Below, one piece after another: positions 27,164-35,482 of a DNA stretch of 52,300 bases (within the stretch, counting starts at the first letter, position 1; the number at the start of each line of letters is the position of its first letter). Source of the stretch: Erythrobacter sp. GTDB taxonomy: Bacteria; Pseudomonadota; Alphaproteobacteria; Sphingomonadales; Sphingomonadaceae. Made by a program: the position numbers and the translations under genes. Below the pieces are notes generated by a model that had not been told where the DNA came from, did not search any database, and worked only from the letters and a program-made list of their open reading frames with translations. The DNA lies in the NCBI GenBank assembly GCA_002695185.1, contig NZOF01000041.1, forward strand, positions 1 to 52,300, given 5' to 3'.

Positions 27164-27520
27164 GAGATTTCCCCCCTTCTACAACCGCGACGGTGATGAC
27201 GATCGGGCGATACAGGCTTTGCTTGTATTCACGCTTAGGTCGCATCGCCGACAATTTCTGCCCCGATATCCGTCCTGCTTCGCGTGCTGAGAAGACAAAG
27301 CATATCCGCAAACGTCCCAATGTCGGAGGCGTCAATTCCCCGATCAACGTGTCTTGAAAAATGCCGCCTTCGTAAACTTCCTGATGGAGCCGGCCGCGAG
27401 GCGCCATAGAATTCCGACTGCCCGAGCGCTCGCATCGGCGGAGTCGCTTCCGTGCCGGCTGCCGGCCGGACGAGGCGCCTTGGTGCGAGCGCTCGCGGCC
27501 GGCTTCGAAGGAGATGTGCC
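27164..27520. promoter_or_regulatory. Upstream region of hsp20 with a hairpin before its ribosome site
   Basis: No gene is seen. GCCGGCCG (27461-27468) pairs with CGGCCGGC (27496-27503), just before the AAGGAG ribosome-binding site at 27508-27513. Heat-shock genes of alphaproteobacteria often carry thermosensing leaders, but here the ribosome site is beside the stem, not in it, so a thermometer role is only a possibility. Confidence 0.3.
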
Positions 27521-28030
27521 ATGAACGAACCAACTTCTCTTCCCACCCGGAAAGCGGCACCGTCGGCCCCGGTCCGGACCGCTTCGCCGTTCGGCGCGCC
27601 CATGGATTGGCTGCGCTCGGAGATCGACCAGCTGTTCGACAGCTTCGGGCAGCCCGCCACGAGCCTCTTCAATTTCGGCAGGCTGTCGCCATCCGCGCCC
27701 GTTCCGGCGGTGGAACTGGTGGAAGACGGGAAAAGCTACAAGCTCACGGCCGAGCTTCCGGGACTTACCGAGCAGGATATCGACGTCAGCGTCGCCGGTG
27801 ATGTTTTGACCATCACGGGCGAGAAGAAGGAGAGCCGTGAGCAGGAAGAAAAGGGTGTGCTGATCAGCGAACGTCGCTACGGCTCGTTCCGGCGGCAGAT
27901 CCCGCTCCCGGCCGATGTCGATCATCAGGCCATCACCGCGCAATTCAAGGATGGTATTCTCAATGTAACGCTGGCGAAGGATGAGAATGTCCCGGCGCGG
28001 AGCCGCAAGATCGAAATCGGCAAGGGATGA
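27521..28030 (+). CDS. Small heat-shock protein, Hsp20/alpha-crystallin family
   Basis: The 169-residue protein has an N-terminal arm (MDWLRSEIDQLFDSFG) and an alpha-crystallin domain (about 60-160). The domain shows VELVEDGKSYKLTAELPG, ITGEKKESREQEEKG, SERRYGSFRRQIPLP and FKDGILNVTLAK. It is an ATP-independent holdase that keeps unfolding proteins soluble. The ATG at 27521 follows GAAGGAGATGTGCC. The next gene follows after 7 bases, so the two are probably co-transcribed. Hsp20 with Usp proteins is a recurrent hypoxia/dormancy combination. Confidence 0.93.
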   Translation: MNEPTSLPTRKAAPSAPVRTASPFGAPMDWLRSEIDQLFDSFGQPATSLFNFGRLSPSAPVPAVELVEDGKSYKLTAELPGLTEQDIDVSVAGDVLTITGEKKESREQEEKGVLISERRYGSFRRQIPLPADVDHQAITAQFKDGILNVTLAKDENVPARSRKIEIGKG

Positions 28031-28037
28031 TGATTGC

Positions 28038-29591
28038 ATGAACCACGCGACGGAACCGGCCCGATCTGCGGAGTGCCAGGCTGGTTCCGTCGCCTTTCTC
28101 GAATCCGAGGGCGCGCTTTGCGCCGGCGAACGGGCGCGCCGCATCGATACGCATGCGGCGCATATTTTCCTGGCCGGAGATCGTGCCTGTAAGCTCAAGC
28201 GCGCGGTCAATCTCGGATATCTGGATTTCTCGACGGTGGAACGGCGCCGCGCCGCGCTCGAGGCTGAGCTCGCGCTGAACCGCAGGACCGCGCCGGATCT
28301 CTACATTGCCGTCCAACCGCTGTGCCGGGATGCATCGGGCGCTTTCCACATCGGCGCCGGCGGGCAGGTGGTCGACTGGCTGCTGGAAATGCGCCGCTTC
28401 CCTGATGATGCGCTGGTCGAACATGTCGCTCGTGACGGCCTTCTTACCGAAAGGCTGATCGCGGCGCTCGCCGAGCGGATAGCGGCTTTTCATGAGACTG
28501 CCGAAGTGTGCTGCGACGGGTCGGGGTACGCCCGGCTGATGGACGTCATCAAAGGCAATGCGGAGAGCCTTGCACGATACCCGCAGATCATCTCCCCCGC
28601 AGCGGGCGCTCGCCTGATCGATACTCAGGACGAGGTAGCCGCGCGTCTGGCATCGTTGCTCGACGCGCGAGCCGGCAGCGGTCGCGTCAGGCATGGCCAT
28701 GGCGATCTGCACCTTGGCAATATCGCCGTCGTCGACGGTCAGCCGCTCCTGTTCGACTGTCTCGAGTTCGACGCGCGGCTGGCAACGACCGACGTCCTTT
28801 ACGATCTTGCCTTTGTGGTCATGGACCTGTGGAGCCGCGGCCTTCCGGCCGAGGCGAACATCCTGTTCAATCGCTATGTCGATCTCTCGCCCCAAGACGA
28901 AACCGGCGTCGCTCTGATGCCTCTGTTCATGTCGGTTCGCGCGACGATCAGGGCGCATGTTCTGGCGGCCCAGGACGCACATGGCGCCGATAGACGGATT
29001 GCCGAGCGAATGGGGGACTATCTCCGCCTCGCGGAGGCTCTGCTCACGCCAACGGGCGCGCGGCTTGTCGCCTTCGGCGGACTGTCGGGAACGGGCAAGT
29101 CGACGATCGCCCGATCGGTCGCGCATGCGCTGGGCCGCGCGCCCGGCGCGCGCGTGCTGCGATCGGATGTCTTGCGCAAACGCCTTGCCGGCGTGAAGCC
29201 CGAAGCGCCGCTTCCCAAGGCCACCTATACGCCTCAGGCGAGCGCAGAGGTCTATCGCGAGATGGATCAACTCGCCGGGATCGTGCTCGATGAGGGACAA
29301 GCGGTGGTCGCGGACGCCGTATTTGCCGCCCAGGCCGAACGCGAGGCGATCGAGCATGTGGCGAGGGCGAGACATGTTCCGTTTGCCGGCCTGTGGCTCG
29401 AGGCCCCGTTGTCGGTGCTGCAGGCTCGCATAGCAGGGCGGACCAATGACGCGTCGGACGCGGATGGCGCCACCGTGCAATTGCAGGCCAGCTACGATAT
29501 CGGTGATCTCGGCCGGTGGCAGCGGGTCGATGCGCAAGGCCCGCCCGCCGATTGCGCGGCCAGGGCACGAACCGCTCTCAGCCTCCCCTAA
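28038..29591 (+). CDS. Fusion of an aminoglycoside-phosphotransferase-like kinase and a P-loop kinase
   Basis: The 517-residue protein has an APH-like fold in the first about 320 residues, with the catalytic loop HGDLHLGNI and metal site LLFDCLEFD. A P-loop kinase domain then follows (FGGLSGTGKSTIAR, VVADAVFAAQAERE). This two-kinase architecture is known from hypothetical proteins in proteobacteria; the substrates are not established. It is not evidence of antibiotic resistance. It follows hsp20 closely and precedes the cation ATPase by 33 bases on the same strand, so it is likely part of that stress operon. Confidence 0.85.
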   Translation: MNHATEPARSAECQAGSVAFLESEGALCAGERARRIDTHAAHIFLAGDRACKLKRAVNLGYLDFSTVERRRAALEAELALNRRTAPDLYIAVQPLCRDASGAFHIGAGGQVVDWLLEMRRFPDDALVEHVARDGLLTERLIAALAERIAAFHETAEVCCDGSGYARLMDVIKGNAESLARYPQIISPAAGARLIDTQDEVAARLASLLDARAGSGRVRHGHGDLHLGNIAVVDGQPLLFDCLEFDARLATTDVLYDLAFVVMDLWSRGLPAEANILFNRYVDLSPQDETGVALMPLFMSVRATIRAHVLAAQDAHGADRRIAERMGDYLRLAEALLTPTGARLVAFGGLSGTGKSTIARSVAHALGRAPGARVLRSDVLRKRLAGVKPEAPLPKATYTPQASAEVYREMDQLAGIVLDEGQAVVADAVFAAQAEREAIEHVARARHVPFAGLWLEAPLSVLQARIAGRTNDASDADGATVQLQASYDIGDLGRWQRVDAQGPPADCAARARTALSLP

Positions 29592-29624
29592 CTGACCTGC
29601 GCGAACGATGGAGGACACCAGCGC

Positions 29625-32510
29625 ATGAGCGGAACGACTATCGATGGGCTTCCTCATGCCCTGTCGGCGCACGCGGTGGTCGCCGCGCTCGGTTCTGACG
29701 CCGCCGCTGGACTGAGCAGCGGCGAGGCGGAACGACGTCTGGATATTTATGGCCCCAATACGCTTGAGGAACGTAAGCCCGTATCGGTCCTGCGGAAGCT
29801 CCTGAACCAGTTCAGCGACTCCCTGGTCCTTCTGCTGATCGTCGCGGCCGGCATTTCGGGCGCGCTCTGGTGGATCGAACGCGATTCGCCCGCGCCACTC
29901 GAGGCTTTCGCCATCCTTGCCATCGTGCTCCTCAATGCCGTGATGGGCTATGTGCAGCAGGAGCGGGCGGACCAGGCGGCGGCCGCGTTGCGGCAGATGA
30001 CGGCCAAATATGCCAGTGTGAAGCGCGACGGCGAGACCACGCAGATACCGGCCACAAAGCTCGTGCCGGGCGATATTCTTCTTGTCGAAGAGGGCGAAAC
30101 CATAGCCGCCGACGCAAGGCTGATCGCATCGGCGGGTCTGCAGGTCGCCGAGGCGCCGCTGACCGGCGAAAGCATTCCGGTTGAAAAGAGCATCGAGCCC
30201 GTTCCCGCCGCCGCCGAACTCGCGGACAGGGTCGACATGCTGTTCAGCGGCACTGCGGCCACGGGCGGTCACGGACGCGCGATCATTACCGCGACCGGGG
30301 AGCGCACCGAATTCGGCCGCATCGCTGGGCTGCTTGCCGCCACCAAGGATACCCGCACCCCGCTCCAGCTTGAGCTGGACCGGGTCGGCAAATGGCTGGG
30401 CGCGATCGTGATCTTCATTGCCACCATCATGATCGCCACCCTTTATCTTACCCGCGACGTGTCCGGCATGGCGGCGACCTTCCAGATCTTCATCCTCGGC
30501 GTCGCCCTCGCCGTCGCGGCCGTGCCCGAGGGATTGCCGGCCATCGTAACGGTGGTCCTCTCGATCGGCGTCCAGCGAATGGCGAGGCGGAACGCCATCG
30601 TCAGGACGCTCGCCGCCGTCGAAAGTCTGGGGTCCGCCGACATCATCGCCACCGACAAGACGGGAACGCTGACGCGCAACGAGATGACGCTCCGGACGAT
30701 GGTCACGGCGAGCGGCATCGCGCGCGTCTCCGGCACGGGCTACGCGCCGTCGGGCGAGGTGCGTACCGAGGACGGGCAACCACCGGCGGGCGCGCTGCAG
30801 GCAGAGGTGGAGGCGCTGCTAATCGCGGGCGGGCGCGCCAACAACGCCGCACTCATCGCCGGCGATGGGCGCTGGATGATCCGGGGCGACCCAACCGAGG
30901 GCGCCCTTGTCGTTGCCGCGCGAAAAGCCGGGTTGGACGCGGACATTCTCGAAAAGCGCCTGCCCCGGGTCGCGGAGGTTCCGTTCTCGTCGGAACGCAA
31001 GTTGATGAGCACCGTGCATCGAGAAACGGACGGCTCGGCTGTCGTCTTCACCAAAGGGGCGCCCGACGTCCTTCTGGGGCTTTGCACCGGCGAGTGGAAA
31101 GGCGGCCGGGTAGGCCGGCTGGAGCGCGCGCGACGGGACGAGATCCTGCAGGCCGTGGAAGAAATCGCGGCGCAAGGCCTTAGGCCGTTGGGACTGGCGA
31201 GGCGATCGATCGCCGACGCCTGCGTGCCCGCCGGAGCTGCGGACATCGAGCGCGATCTCGTCTTTCTGGGGTTGGTCGGGATCATGGATCCGCCGCGAGA
31301 CGAAGCGCGCGCCGCTGTGGAGGCCGCCCATCGCGCCGGTATCCGGCCGATCATGATAACGGGAGATCACCCGGCGACGGCGCGCGCGATCGCGGCCGAA
31401 CTCGGCATGGATCGCACGGGCGCGGTGGCTACCGGCCACCAAATCGGCGCGATGACCGACGACGAGCTCGGCGCACTGGTCCGCCGGACGTCGATCTACG
31501 CCCGCGTCGCGCCCGAGCATAAGCTCAGGATCGTGCAGGCCCTCCAGCAGCACGGCTTGATCGTCGCGATGACCGGCGACGGCGTGAACGACGCGCCGGC
31601 GCTCAAGACCGCCGACATCGGCGTTGCCATGGGGGTAACCGGCACCGATGTGGCCAAGGCAGCGGCGGATATCGTCCTTGCCGATGACAATTTCGCCACC
31701 ATCGTTGCCGCGATCGAGGAAGGTCGCGGCATATTCGCCAACATCCGCAAGTTCCTGTCCTATCTTCTGTCATCCAACATCGCCGAGGTTGCAACGATGT
31801 TCCTTGGTCTGCTCCTCGCCGGCCGGATCGGGCTTTCCGATCATGCGGATGGCGCTTTCGCGCTGCCTTTGCTCGCGGTGCAGATCTTGTGGATCAACCT
31901 CATTACTGACGGCGCCCCAGCGCTCGCGCTGGGGCTGGACCGTGTCGGCGGATCGGTCATGGACCGGCCGCCGCGCCACGCCGATGAGAAGGTGATCACG
32001 CCGGCGATGTGGTTGCGGATCGTCGCATCGGGCTCGCTGATGGCGCTCGGCACGCTTGGCATGTTCGACGCATCCTTGCCCGGCGGCCTCATCGCTGGAG
32101 ACGGCTCGCTTGCCTATGCCCAGACCATGGCCTTCACGACGCTGGTCCTGTTTCAGCTCCTCAACGCCGTTGTGATCCACGCGGGAAGCAGAAGCGTCTT
32201 TGGGGGGCACATCCTTGCCAACCGCTGGTTGTGGCTGGCGCTCGGTCTGTCGCTCCTGCTGCAAGTCGGCGTAGTAGAAATTCCGCTGTTACAGGCTGCC
32301 TTCTCGACGGTCCCACTCGATGCTGAAGACTGGCTGCGTTGCGTCGCGGTCGCGAGCGCGATCATCTGGGTTCGCGAGATCGGTCTGGCGGCCGGGTTCC
32401 TCGGCGCGCGTTTGCGGCCAACATCGCATAGGGCGATGCAAGGCGCCCTTGAATCGCACGCGGCGGGCGACAGACCTCACTCGGTGGTGCGGCCGTCGAA
32501 ATGCTCGTGA
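29625..32510 (+). CDS. P2-type cation-transporting ATPase (Ca2+-ATPase-like)
   Basis: The 961-residue pump has the N-terminal cation-ATPase domain, TGESIPVEK (actuator, about 184), AVPEGLPAIVT in the fourth span, the phosphorylation site DKTGTLT (about 344), MITGDHPATARA and TGDGVNDAPALK (about 650), and ten predicted spans. The PEGLP motif and overall layout place it with Ca2+/Mn2+-type P2A pumps. It has no heavy-metal CPC motif. It would drive cation export or uptake across the inner membrane. Its 3' end overlaps the converging cupin gene by 34 bases. Confidence 0.93.
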   Translation: MSGTTIDGLPHALSAHAVVAALGSDAAAGLSSGEAERRLDIYGPNTLEERKPVSVLRKLLNQFSDSLVLLLIVAAGISGALWWIERDSPAPLEAFAILAIVLLNAVMGYVQQERADQAAAALRQMTAKYASVKRDGETTQIPATKLVPGDILLVEEGETIAADARLIASAGLQVAEAPLTGESIPVEKSIEPVPAAAELADRVDMLFSGTAATGGHGRAIITATGERTEFGRIAGLLAATKDTRTPLQLELDRVGKWLGAIVIFIATIMIATLYLTRDVSGMAATFQIFILGVALAVAAVPEGLPAIVTVVLSIGVQRMARRNAIVRTLAAVESLGSADIIATDKTGTLTRNEMTLRTMVTASGIARVSGTGYAPSGEVRTEDGQPPAGALQAEVEALLIAGGRANNAALIAGDGRWMIRGDPTEGALVVAARKAGLDADILEKRLPRVAEVPFSSERKLMSTVHRETDGSAVVFTKGAPDVLLGLCTGEWKGGRVGRLERARRDEILQAVEEIAAQGLRPLGLARRSIADACVPAGAADIERDLVFLGLVGIMDPPRDEARAAVEAAHRAGIRPIMITGDHPATARAIAAELGMDRTGAVATGHQIGAMTDDELGALVRRTSIYARVAPEHKLRIVQALQQHGLIVAMTGDGVNDAPALKTADIGVAMGVTGTDVAKAAADIVLADDNFATIVAAIEEGRGIFANIRKFLSYLLSSNIAEVATMFLGLLLAGRIGLSDHADGAFALPLLAVQILWINLITDGAPALALGLDRVGGSVMDRPPRHADEKVITPAMWLRIVASGSLMALGTLGMFDASLPGGLIAGDGSLAYAQTMAFTTLVLFQLLNAVVIHAGSRSVFGGHILANRWLWLALGLSLLLQVGVVEIPLLQAAFSTVPLDAEDWLRCVAVASAIIWVREIGLAAGFLGARLRPTSHRAMQGALESHAAGDRPHSVVRPSKCS

Positions 32511-32872
32511 TGGGCTTCCGCGTCCGCCTTGCTGTGATGGACCGTGCCGTCCACATGCTCGGGCGGTCCGTAGATCGTGTAGAGCCGCAACGGTGTCGCG
32601 CCGGTGTTGACGACATTATGCTCGGCGCCGGCCGGCACGATGATGGCATCGTCTTCCTTGATTGAGGTTCGGACGCCGTCGATGAGGACCTCTCCCTGGC
32701 CCGCTTCCACCCGGAAGAACTGATCGCGATCGTCATGGATTTCCATTCCGATCTCTTCACCCGGCTCCAGCGCCATCAGCACCAGCTGCAGATTGCGGCC
32801 GGTGTAGAGAACCCGACGGAAATCGTCGTTGTCGACCGTCAGCTTTTCAATATCGGCGATGAAACCTTTCAT
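32477..32872 (-). CDS. Cupin-fold protein
   Basis: The 131-residue protein carries the two cupin motifs: GEEIGMEIHDDRDQFFRVEAG, with a metal-type His and Glu pattern, and GAEHNVVNTG. It probably binds a metal ion in a beta-barrel. The histidine-rich tail (VHHSKADAEAHHEHF) may add metal contacts. The start at 32872 (MKGFIADIEK) is chosen over 32887. The specific activity is unknown; similar small cupins are found in mannose-6-phosphate isomerase-like and stress loci. Confidence 0.85.
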   Translation of the reverse strand: MKGFIADIEKLTVDNDDFRRVLYTGRNLQLVLMALEPGEEIGMEIHDDRDQFFRVEAGQGEVLIDGVRTSIKEDDAIIVPAGAEHNVVNTGATPLRLYTIYGPPEHVDGTVHHSKADAEAHHEHFDGRTTE

Positions 32873-33091
32873 GACGAACTCCTGCATGGTTTTGGTCAGA
32901 GCTAATGATCTGCCGCTTTGCGCAATGATCGATCACCTCGGCCCGGCTCTCCTTCCGGTATTATACTTATCTGCCGCGGGCGATGGACTCGCATTTCATC
33001 CGCAAGGCGCGGGCCACGCTTCCGTATATTTCCCAATAGGGCAGCGCGCGCGGCTTCCTGATGATGGTCTTCGTTCTGGAAGGAGGCGACG

Positions 33092-33229
33092 ATGCGCATA
33101 GCGACAACAAATCATTTTCTATTCCGCCGTAACCGGCCCAGCGAAGCGCAGCTGCGCGCGGGGCTTGGGATCGGCCTGTTGAGCCTGGTCCTTGGTACGC
33201 AGTTGATGTGGTCGCTGTTCGCGCCATGA
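33092..33229 (+). CDS. 45-residue single-span membrane protein
   Basis: A perfect AGGAGG five bases before the ATG opens a 45-codon frame. The first half is polar and basic (NHFLFRRNRPSEAQLR) and the second is one hydrophobic helix (AGLGIGLLSLVLGTQLMW). It belongs to no family I know. It is the third tiny membrane protein in the island. The upstream stretch from 32873 holds no other gene and no FNR box. Confidence 0.6.
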   Translation: MRIATTNHFLFRRNRPSEAQLRAGLGIGLLSLVLGTQLMWSLFAP

Positions 33230-33416
33230 TCAGTGAAGTGTGTGCCTGCATGGCCGATGGCGAACGGCAAGGGATGGCGTTCCGAGTCGTTCACGCGCCC
33301 TAAGCGCCAAGTTGCTGAGGGTGCGCCAGACCTGAGAACCGAGGGAAATCCCGTAAGGACACAGGCGCGCAGCCCTGCAATTCTTTTGGGAACTGAATGA
33401 GCAAAGGGGACAAGAT

Positions 33417-33665
33417 GTGAGTGAGAATGGACATGATCTGCAGGCGGAATTCCCTGAACACCGCGCGATCCTCCACACGCTCAAGATCGAGAGTGCTGCC
33501 TATCGCGACCTCGCCGCGCGCTATCATGCGCTCGCTCAAGAAATTTCGCGCATCGAGGCCGGCATCGAAGCCGCATCCGACGAGCGCTTGGAAGATCTCA
33601 AGAAGCGTCGGCTCCAGCTTCTCGACAATGTCTCGTCGATGATCATGGAAAGAAAGGCCGCCTGA
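33417..33665 (+). CDS. DUF465/YdcH-like small coiled-coil protein
   Basis: The 82-residue protein starts at a GTG behind GGGGA. It has the family pattern [20 protein letters not shown] followed by a helix and an alternating basic coiled coil ([15 protein letters not shown]). DUF465 proteins are small and of unclear function, often stress- or stationary-phase-linked. Its TGA overlaps the ATG of the zinc-finger gene (TGATG), so the two are co-translated. Confidence 0.8.
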   Translation: MSENGHDLQAEFPEHRAILHTLKIESAAYRDLAARYHALAQEISRIEAGIEAASDERLEDLKKRRLQLLDNVSSMIMERKAA

Positions 33666-34003
33666 TGACGGACCTTCGGGCAATCCGTGCGGACCTAGAA
33701 ACCCGTCTCACCGGCCTACGCGCGCGCGTATCGCAGATCGAGACGGATTTCCGACAGCCGCTTGACGACGATTTCGCCGAGCAGGCTGTCGATCGCGAAG
33801 ACGACGAGGCGCAGGACGCGATCGAACTGGCCGCACTTGCCGAGATCGAACTGATCGAAGAGGCGCTGGCGCGGATCGAGGCCGGTTCCTACGGGGTCTG
33901 CGCATCCTGTGGCGAAGAGATCGCACCCAAGCGGCTCGCAGCGCTGCCAGCCTGCCGCCTCTGCATCACCTGCGCCGAAGGCGCGGAAAGCCGGGCCGCC
34001 TAA
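33665..34003 (+). CDS. DksA/TraR-family zinc-finger protein
   Basis: The 112-residue protein has an acidic helical N-terminal arm ([20 protein letters not shown]) and a C-terminal four-cysteine zinc finger of the form CASCG...CRLCITC. This is the layout of short DksA-like regulators that insert into the RNA polymerase secondary channel and tune ppGpp-type responses. Its coupling to DUF465 is a known pairing. It could adjust transcription when the stress island is active; that is inferred. Confidence 0.88.
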   Translation: MTDLRAIRADLETRLTGLRARVSQIETDFRQPLDDDFAEQAVDREDDEAQDAIELAALAEIELIEEALARIEAGSYGVCASCGEEIAPKRLAALPACRLCITCAEGAESRAA

Positions 34004-34048
34004 CGCGCGGCACCGGTCTGAATGACTGACCGGCTGACGCCGGTAGGA

Positions 34049-34468
34049 TCAGTCGGAGGGGCTGAAGCCGTTTTTGTGGCCATGCCTGTCGAGGTAGCGC
34101 AGGATAGTGTCATCGGTGATGTTGCCGGAGGTGGTCGAGAAGTAGCCCCTCTGCCAGAAGCGTTGTCCCCAATATCTCTTGCGAATATGCTCGAACTCCT
34201 GCTGGATTTTACGCGATGACCGCCCCTTGGCCCGGCGAACGAAGTCGCTGACCGAAACGTGCGGCGGGATTTCGACAAACATATGGACATGGTCGCGAGA
34301 CAGGACGCCGTGGACGATCGTCACGCCCATTTCAGCGCAAACCTGCTTGATGATCTCGCGGACTCGTAACCGCACTTCGCCATGCAACACCTTGAACCGA
34401 TATTTCGGTGCCCAGACCAAATGGTAGCGATGGTGAAAAGTCGTGTGACATCCGCTGCTGTAGCCCAT
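34049..34468 (-). CDS. tnpA: IS200/IS605-family Y1 transposase
   Basis: The 139-residue protein is full length for TnpA. It has the HUH motif in DHVHMFVEIPP and the nucleophilic Tyr in RGYFSTTSGN, followed by a C-terminal helix. It moves single-stranded DNA through a 5'-phosphotyrosine intermediate. It looks intact. A 28-base perfect inverted repeat begins exactly at its start codon and probably hides the ribosome site. Confidence 0.93.
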   Translation of the reverse strand: MGYSSGCHTTFHHRYHLVWAPKYRFKVLHGEVRLRVREIIKQVCAEMGVTIVHGVLSRDHVHMFVEIPPHVSVSDFVRRAKGRSSRKIQQEFEHIRKRYWGQRFWQRGYFSTTSGNITDDTILRYLDRHGHKNGFSPSD

Positions 34469-34539
34469 AGCCTGCTATCCTCGGAGAAAATGAACTCTCG
34501 CCCTTGAGGCTGTTCATTTTCTCCGAGGATAGCAGGCTA
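34468..34539. repeat. 28-base perfect inverted repeat at the transposase start
   Basis: Bases 34468-34495 and 34512-34539 are exact reverse complements, separated by 16 bases. The inner arm touches the tnpA ATG. In the mRNA this gives a very stable hairpin that would block ribosome access, like the 5' stem-loop known to repress IS200 transposase. The arms contain TTTTCTCCGAGGAT. Confidence 0.9.
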
Positions 34540-34606
34540 CTGGCCGAGTCGGTGGCTGAAGCCAGTATCCGACTGAAGTCGGAGGGGTTTCTCCCTATGG
34601 AGGACT

Positions 34607-35266
34607 CTAAACCTCAACCCCCACTTCGATTTCGTTGCGGACATCCGTCACGCCCGGCGCCGCCCATGCGGTGGCGGCAGCGACCTGGCGCTCGTGCGGC
34701 GTCTTGGCTGCGCCGCTCAGATAAACGGTACTGCCTTCGACGCGAACATCGATCGTCCTGGGGTCGAAAAACCAAGATCGATGCAAAGCGTGCATGATGT
34801 CGTCGCTGATGAATTCAGCGTCCACGGTTCTCTTGATCGCGATAGCGTTGGTGATCCCTGTGACGCCCTGAAGCCGCTGCAGATCATGCTCGGCATTTTC
34901 GCGCTGATAGTGCCAGTCCACCGTGCCGCTGAGCGTGATCCAGCCATCTTCGACGGTCACATGAACGGTGCCGCGCGGAATGGTGACATCCCAGTCCAGC
35001 CTTGTAAGCGCCGCGGCGGCGATCTCCCCGTCATCCCTTTGATCGTCGACAGGAAGACGCACCTCGATTTCCTGGGCAACTGCTTTCACACCTTTGACGC
35101 GGTGAGCGGCAAGCGCGGCGGCATGCTTTTGCGCGTAGCTTTCGACATGTCCGGTTAGCGTGACGACCCCATCAGCCACGGTTACGCCGATATGGCCAGC
35201 TTCCAGGCGCGGTTCCCAGCGCAACTCGTCGAGTACGGATTCTTGAACATGGCGGTCGCTGGACAT
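34607..35266 (-). CDS. Protein with three BON domains
   Basis: The 219-residue protein contains three BON repeats, at about 10-70, 80-145 and 150-219, with markers HIGVTVADGVVTLTGHVES, VHVTVEDGWITLSGTVDWH and IDVRVEGSTVYLSGAAKT. The ATG at 35266 has GGAGAATCCTG in front. It has no signal peptide. BON domains bind phospholipid or are found in osmotic-shock proteins such as OsmY; three-domain cytoplasmic versions are common near stress genes. It is adjacent to the IS200 right end, whose insertion left it intact. The 216 bases upstream (35267-35482) show no gene. Confidence 0.88.
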   Translation of the reverse strand: MSSDRHVQESVLDELRWEPRLEAGHIGVTVADGVVTLTGHVESYAQKHAAALAAHRVKGVKAVAQEIEVRLPVDDQRDDGEIAAAALTRLDWDVTIPRGTVHVTVEDGWITLSGTVDWHYQRENAEHDLQRLQGVTGITNAIAIKRTVDAEFISDDIMHALHRSWFFDPRTIDVRVEGSTVYLSGAAKTPHERQVAAATAWAAPGVTDVRNEIEVGVEV

Positions 35267-35482
35267 CAGGATTCTCCAAGTTGTTCGGACGCTATTATGG
35301 CCCTGTGACAATTTCATGAGATTTGCGGAAAGAAAGAGAGGCTCAAGCCAGACTCGCCCACCGGTGAGCTTTCTAGCCGGAGGCCTGCTCATCGATCTGT
35401 ACAGCCTGATCGGATTGATGTGCCTTCCGAAAGATCAGCGACACTGGCGGAGCGATAAAATTGCGCGGTGGACGGCGCCGTT

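Larger units (their letters stand above)
34024..34574. mobile_element. IS200-type insertion sequence
   Basis: The single-gene element is bounded by imperfect hairpins instead of inverted repeats, as IS200/IS605 elements are. The left hairpin is GACTGA-CCGGC...GCCGG-TCAGTC (34024-34054). On the right is GTCGG-T-GGCT...AGCC...CCGAC at about 34549-34574. The shared GTCGGAGGGG next to each hairpin (about 34052 and 34580) supports related ends. Exact boundaries are uncertain by about 20 bases. Confidence 0.7.

Noticed and set aside
27341..27357. GATCAACGTGTCTTGAAA as a heat-shock promoter for hsp20
   Set aside because: A CTTGAA-like -35 is present, but no matching -10 lies at 16-18 bases, and it is about 170 bases from the start.
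28038..29591. Aminoglycoside resistance gene
   Set aside because: Only the kinase fold is shared. The fused P-loop kinase domain and stress-operon context argue against a resistance role.
27960..30779. Very long open frame on the minus strand opposite the kinase fusion and cation pump
   Set aside because: The plus strand carries full family motifs (DKTGTLT, Walker A, HGDLHLGN). The antisense frame is Arg/His/Gln-rich without recognisable domains, a usual by-product of high GC.
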